From: Bacteroidota bacterium
Lineage (GTDB): Bacteria > Bacteroidota > Ignavibacteria > Tepidaquicellales > Tepidaquicellaceae
Assembly (NCBI GenBank): GCA_018266835.1
Contig: JAFDZP010000002.1
Location: 1,686,791 to 1,750,790 of the forward strand
DNA length: 64,000 bases
Direction of reading: 5' to 3'
The translations under genes were made by a program, and so were the position numbers. The notes beneath the pieces are model-generated. The model saw only the letters and a list, made by a program, of their open reading frames with translations. It did not search any database and had not been told where the DNA came from. This document shows, piece after piece, positions 61,328 to 64,000 of this stretch (positions are counted from its first letter, which is position 1; each line of letters opens with the position of its first letter).

Positions 61328-64000
61328 ATGAAAAAGAAAATATTTTTCCTCTTATTCTTTTTTCTCATTTCCTTTCTAAATACTGAAGCACAATTTGATA
61401 GAAACAAGTTCTATCTAGGACTTCAGGGAGGCAATTATAATTCATCTTTTTATAGTAATTACAATCTTCTTTACATAAATTCAACTGTAGATTTTGGGTT
61501 TGAAGGAGACTTTTATTCGCCAAGTCCTACTAGAATTTATGGAGGATTTTTCGATCCATTAAGTAGCTATTCTTCTTACTTAAATGGTGCTATAAATGAT
61601 TTTTATAATACAATTGATATTTCAAATCCCCATAGACCTATTTCATATTACCGTTCTGCGAAGATAATAAGACCTGCTTTCGGACAAAGAAGTACTTATG
61701 AGGCGGAACAAATGCCGGATACAAATTTTTGTCCGGGATATTTTTTCTCATTTCACCAGATTGGTGACTCTTTCAATTCTGGTGGTATAAAAGGCAGATT
61801 TTGTTCAGTAAGTCTTCACTCACATCTATTATCTTCCACTAAAAAATATATGGTTAGCTCTCTATATGAAAATAATGAGCAAACAGATAACAGAAATCTT
61901 GAAGACTATGGCCGAGCTAATTATTCTGACATAAAATTTTATGGTCAGGGAACGGATACAAATCCTCAGTATAAATGGTTTATCAAGCCACGAATGAGAA
62001 TAGACACTTCAATTGCACATAACCTGCTTTGGGAAGATAGTACTGTTGTTACTATTGAAATTTATAGCTTTGACAGCAGCTTGGTAAAAGAAGTTCCTAT
62101 TAAAGTAAGAAGTTTCAAATCTGATAGCTTGGGATTTCTCTTCAAGTCAACTTATGGGGGTGAATTTATTGAAATGTATAAATTAACTAATGACACTTTG
62201 ACTGTTACAGGTAAACGGTTAGCGCAGGGAGCAAATGACAACAAATGGAATTCCAGAGTAGATTACAGAGTAAGGTGGAATGGTAAAGTTGATGTCTGGC
62301 TTGATTATGTGAGAGTTGATGACGAATGGGCTCATTATTTATTTACCGGAAGCGAGATTTCGGATTCACTTGATACAAACAATAGATGGAAATTTCATAA
62401 AAGGTTAAAAGAAGAGATAAATTCTTTAAGTTCGGCAAATGGTTTAGCCCCTTTTTATTTCGATGAGTTTTATTATAACAATGTTGATTGTATCGCCAAG
62501 GTTGATAGCATAATCAGAGAAATTAATCCAAATTCTGGTTTAATTATAATGGCAAATATTTGGAGCGGTGTGGGTTACTATAAACATTTTTTCCCATATC
62601 CAGATAATTATTTTAATTTCTTAAAATCAAAAGGATTGTTAAAAGATGGTTTTATGACCGATAATTATCCAATTTATTGGGATACAGAATTTCGATATCC
62701 AAGCAATCTCTCTTTAAAACCATTAGATGGTTCAATTTCAACTCATTATCACATAGCAGCAGATGGTGATTCATATAATGTCAGTTTGAATTATCATCTT
62801 AACGGAGGCTATTATAATGACATGAAAGCTGCAAGTGACATTATTAAGAACTCAAATTCTAATTCATTTTGGGTCTCTGCTATCCAAACTCATTGTGTAG
62901 AAACTAATGTAGATGTTTCTGGTAATGTTCTTGGTGAAGCAAGAAGAGAGCCAACGAATGAAGAAATAAAAGTTCAGGCATATCTTTCACTTGCGTACGG
63001 GGCAAAACAAATTCAATATTTTAATTATGAATCATGGGGCATCGCTTCTAATAGGCACGATTGGGGGCTTTCTGATACTCCTGCTACCAACAGGAGAACT
63101 TCAAATTACTATTATCAGGATAAATTTGACAGTGTTGCAAAGTACAGTGAAAAGATATTAAAAATAGGAAGATACATGTATGATTCATTAAATTTGAAAT
63201 TTGCAGAAACCCGTTCATTTAAAAATAACGGTTTAGGGGGCACTTATATCGATAGTATAAGATCAATCAAAAACTCTACTGAAGATGATGCCGGCAAAAA
63301 ATACTGGCACTTTGGTTTCTTTACTCCCAATAATACTATAGAACCGAATAGTTACTCAAAATATTTCCTCGCAGTAAATATGGCATGTATGCCTGATACG
63401 TTAGGGCAGGGTGATATAAAAGAGCTTAAATTAAAATTCAATTCTTCAGATCTGACAACTTTTAATAATTGGAAGTTATTGGACCCGATTAGTCATCAGG
63501 AGTTCGGAACATTTAATAAAAGCACCAATGCATATATTAGCGCAGGTATGTTTCTGCCGGGTGAAGGAAAATTGCTTAAACTTGTCCCTGTAATGCAGGA
63601 CGGCGGAACATTTGTAACAAATGAGTTCCTAAGCAATATATCCTTCAACTGTAACGGAACAGTAAATGCAAACAGTCATAATCTGGTACTTAATGAAGGT
63701 GTTAATATAAGTTTTGCCGATAGTGTGCAGATAATAATGCCCGGCGGTAAGTTTGCAAGCGGAGTCTCAGGCAGAACCCGTTACTCAAATCTAACGGCAC
63801 AGAGCGGCAAGAGATGGCTCGGACTGAAGTTTGATGGAACGAGTGTAAATATGAACCTGACACGTATCTCAGGAGTAAGAAAAAAGAACAGTGATAACCA
63901 TGAGTATACATTGTATATAATAAATCCGGATACATTGAATATTACTTACTCCAGAATAACCCCTATTGCATCTGAGGACAGCAGTGCCAGCGGAGTGCTT
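61328..64000 (+). CDS. Large secreted protein with glycoside-hydrolase-like region (cut by right edge)
   Basis: From ATG at 61328 the frame stays open for 891 codons to the right edge. A signal peptide (residues 1-22, KKKIFFLLFFFLISFLNTEAQ region) is followed by FDRNKFYLGLQGGNYN. Residues about 370-580 look like a TIM-barrel glycoside-hydrolase-type region: APFYFDEFYYNNVDC, ANIWSGVGYYKHFFPY, then EEIKVQAYLSLAYGAKQIQY and FNYESWGIA, a pattern seen in GH42-like proteins. Residues from about 740 on (ISFNCNGTVNANSHNLVLNEG) resemble a right-handed beta-helix. A T9SS domain may follow beyond the edge. Activity and substrate are inferred at fold level only. Confidence 0.8.
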   Translation, partial: MKKKIFFLLFFFLISFLNTEAQFDRNKFYLGLQGGNYNSSFYSNYNLLYINSTVDFGFEGDFYSPSPTRIYGGFFDPLSSYSSYLNGAINDFYNTIDISNPHRPISYYRSAKIIRPAFGQRSTYEAEQMPDTNFCPGYFFSFHQIGDSFNSGGIKGRFCSVSLHSHLLSSTKKYMVSSLYENNEQTDNRNLEDYGRANYSDIKFYGQGTDTNPQYKWFIKPRMRIDTSIAHNLLWEDSTVVTIEIYSFDSSLVKEVPIKVRSFKSDSLGFLFKSTYGGEFIEMYKLTNDTLTVTGKRLAQGANDNKWNSRVDYRVRWNGKVDVWLDYVRVDDEWAHYLFTGSEISDSLDTNNRWKFHKRLKEEINSLSSANGLAPFYFDEFYYNNVDCIAKVDSIIREINPNSGLIIMANIWSGVGYYKHFFPYPDNYFNFLKSKGLLKDGFMTDNYPIYWDTEFRYPSNLSLKPLDGSISTHYHIAADGDSYNVSLNYHLNGGYYNDMKAASDIIKNSNSNSFWVSAIQTHCVETNVDVSGNVLGEARREPTNEEIKVQAYLSLAYGAKQIQYFNYESWGIASNRHDWGLSDTPATNRRTSNYYYQDKFDSVAKYSEKILKIGRYMYDSLNLKFAETRSFKNNGLGGTYIDSIRSIKNSTEDDAGKKYWHFGFFTPNNTIEPNSYSKYFLAVNMACMPDTLGQGDIKELKLKFNSSDLTTFNNWKLLDPISHQEFGTFNKSTNAYISAGMFLPGEGKLLKLVPVMQDGGTFVTNEFLSNISFNCNGTVNANSHNLVLNEGVNISFADSVQIIMPGGKFASGVSGRTRYSNLTAQSGKRWLGLKFDGTSVNMNLTRISGVRKKNSDNHEYTLYIINPDTLNITYSRITPIASEDSSASGVL

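Noticed and set aside
63702..63935. 77-codon minus-strand frame
   Set aside because: It lies entirely within the large secreted-protein gene at 61328 and has no features of its own.

Overview
The window looks like a chromosomal segment from an uncultured or little-studied member of the Ignavibacteria/Chlorobi side of the FCB (Bacteroidota) superphylum. The grounds are AT-rich DNA, Bacteroidota-style promoter elements (TTTG near -33, TAnnTTTG near -7), few Shine-Dalgarno sites, and eight proteins that end in a type IX secretion (T9SS) type A sorting domain with the core QNYPNPFNP. That core is especially common in Ignavibacteria. I see no rRNA, tRNA, CRISPR array, transposase or phage gene. 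The taxonomic placement is an inference.

Layout. 1-7.3 kb: four T9SS-secreted proteins with BNR/sortilin-like repeats (one cut by the left edge, two of them tandem paralogues) and one cytoplasmic protein of unknown function. 7.3-9.0 kb: a minus-strand operon of a DUF6150-like repeat protein, a DUF971 protein and a D-threonine aldolase/D-serine dehydratase-like enzyme. 9.2-11.2 kb: alpha-glucan phosphorylase. 11.3-15.3 kb: a HupE/UreJ-like membrane protein, a TPR protein and a secreted DUF4331 protein. 15.5 kb: a 27-residue membrane peptide gene with its own promoter and terminator. 15.9-19.8 kb: a DUF1800-DUF1501-adhesin operon. 20-23.3 kb: a RodZ-like protein and DNA ligase LigA. 23.4-26.9 kb: a WYL regulator, urocanase and a PAP2 phosphatase. 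26.8-35.2 kb: a seven-gene surface-glycan locus (four glycosyltransferases, a methyltransferase-glycosyltransferase fusion, a methyltransferase and a Wzx-like flippase). 35.3-40.1 kb: DUF4199, Tag, a CASTOR/POLLUX-like channel, a repeat-rich 775-bp gap and a dihaem cytochrome c. 40.2-57.4 kb: a long plus-strand run of housekeeping and small genes (GNATs, PAP2, a VTC2-like HIT protein, tmk, S41 protease, purK, M19 dipeptidase, TetR-TonB receptor pair, S51 peptidase fusion, deoxyribonucleotidase, pgi, HEAT-cyclophilin). 57.4-64 kb: a short-chain-dehydrogenase-like gene, a T9SS-secreted M12 metalloprotease, a minus-strand small-protein gene and a large secreted protein running off the right edge.

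The genes mostly describe a cell that invests in secreted and surface proteins and in envelope glycans, set among ordinary metabolism. The most unusual DNA is intergenic. At 57379-57482 a 104-bp element folds into a perfect four-arm cloverleaf with no unpaired base between arms. At 38.48-38.91 kb there is a cluster of paired CCGAC boxes spaced one helical turn apart. There are also two classes of dispersed palindromic repeat, one of which shows a compensatory base change between its two copies, and two small membrane-protein genes with their own transcription signals. One of these, on the minus strand at 60.6-60.9 kb, has a 3' hairpin whose G-U pairs fit only that strand. The long open frame at 61328-64000 is the largest partial gene and is easily missed because it has no stop inside the window.
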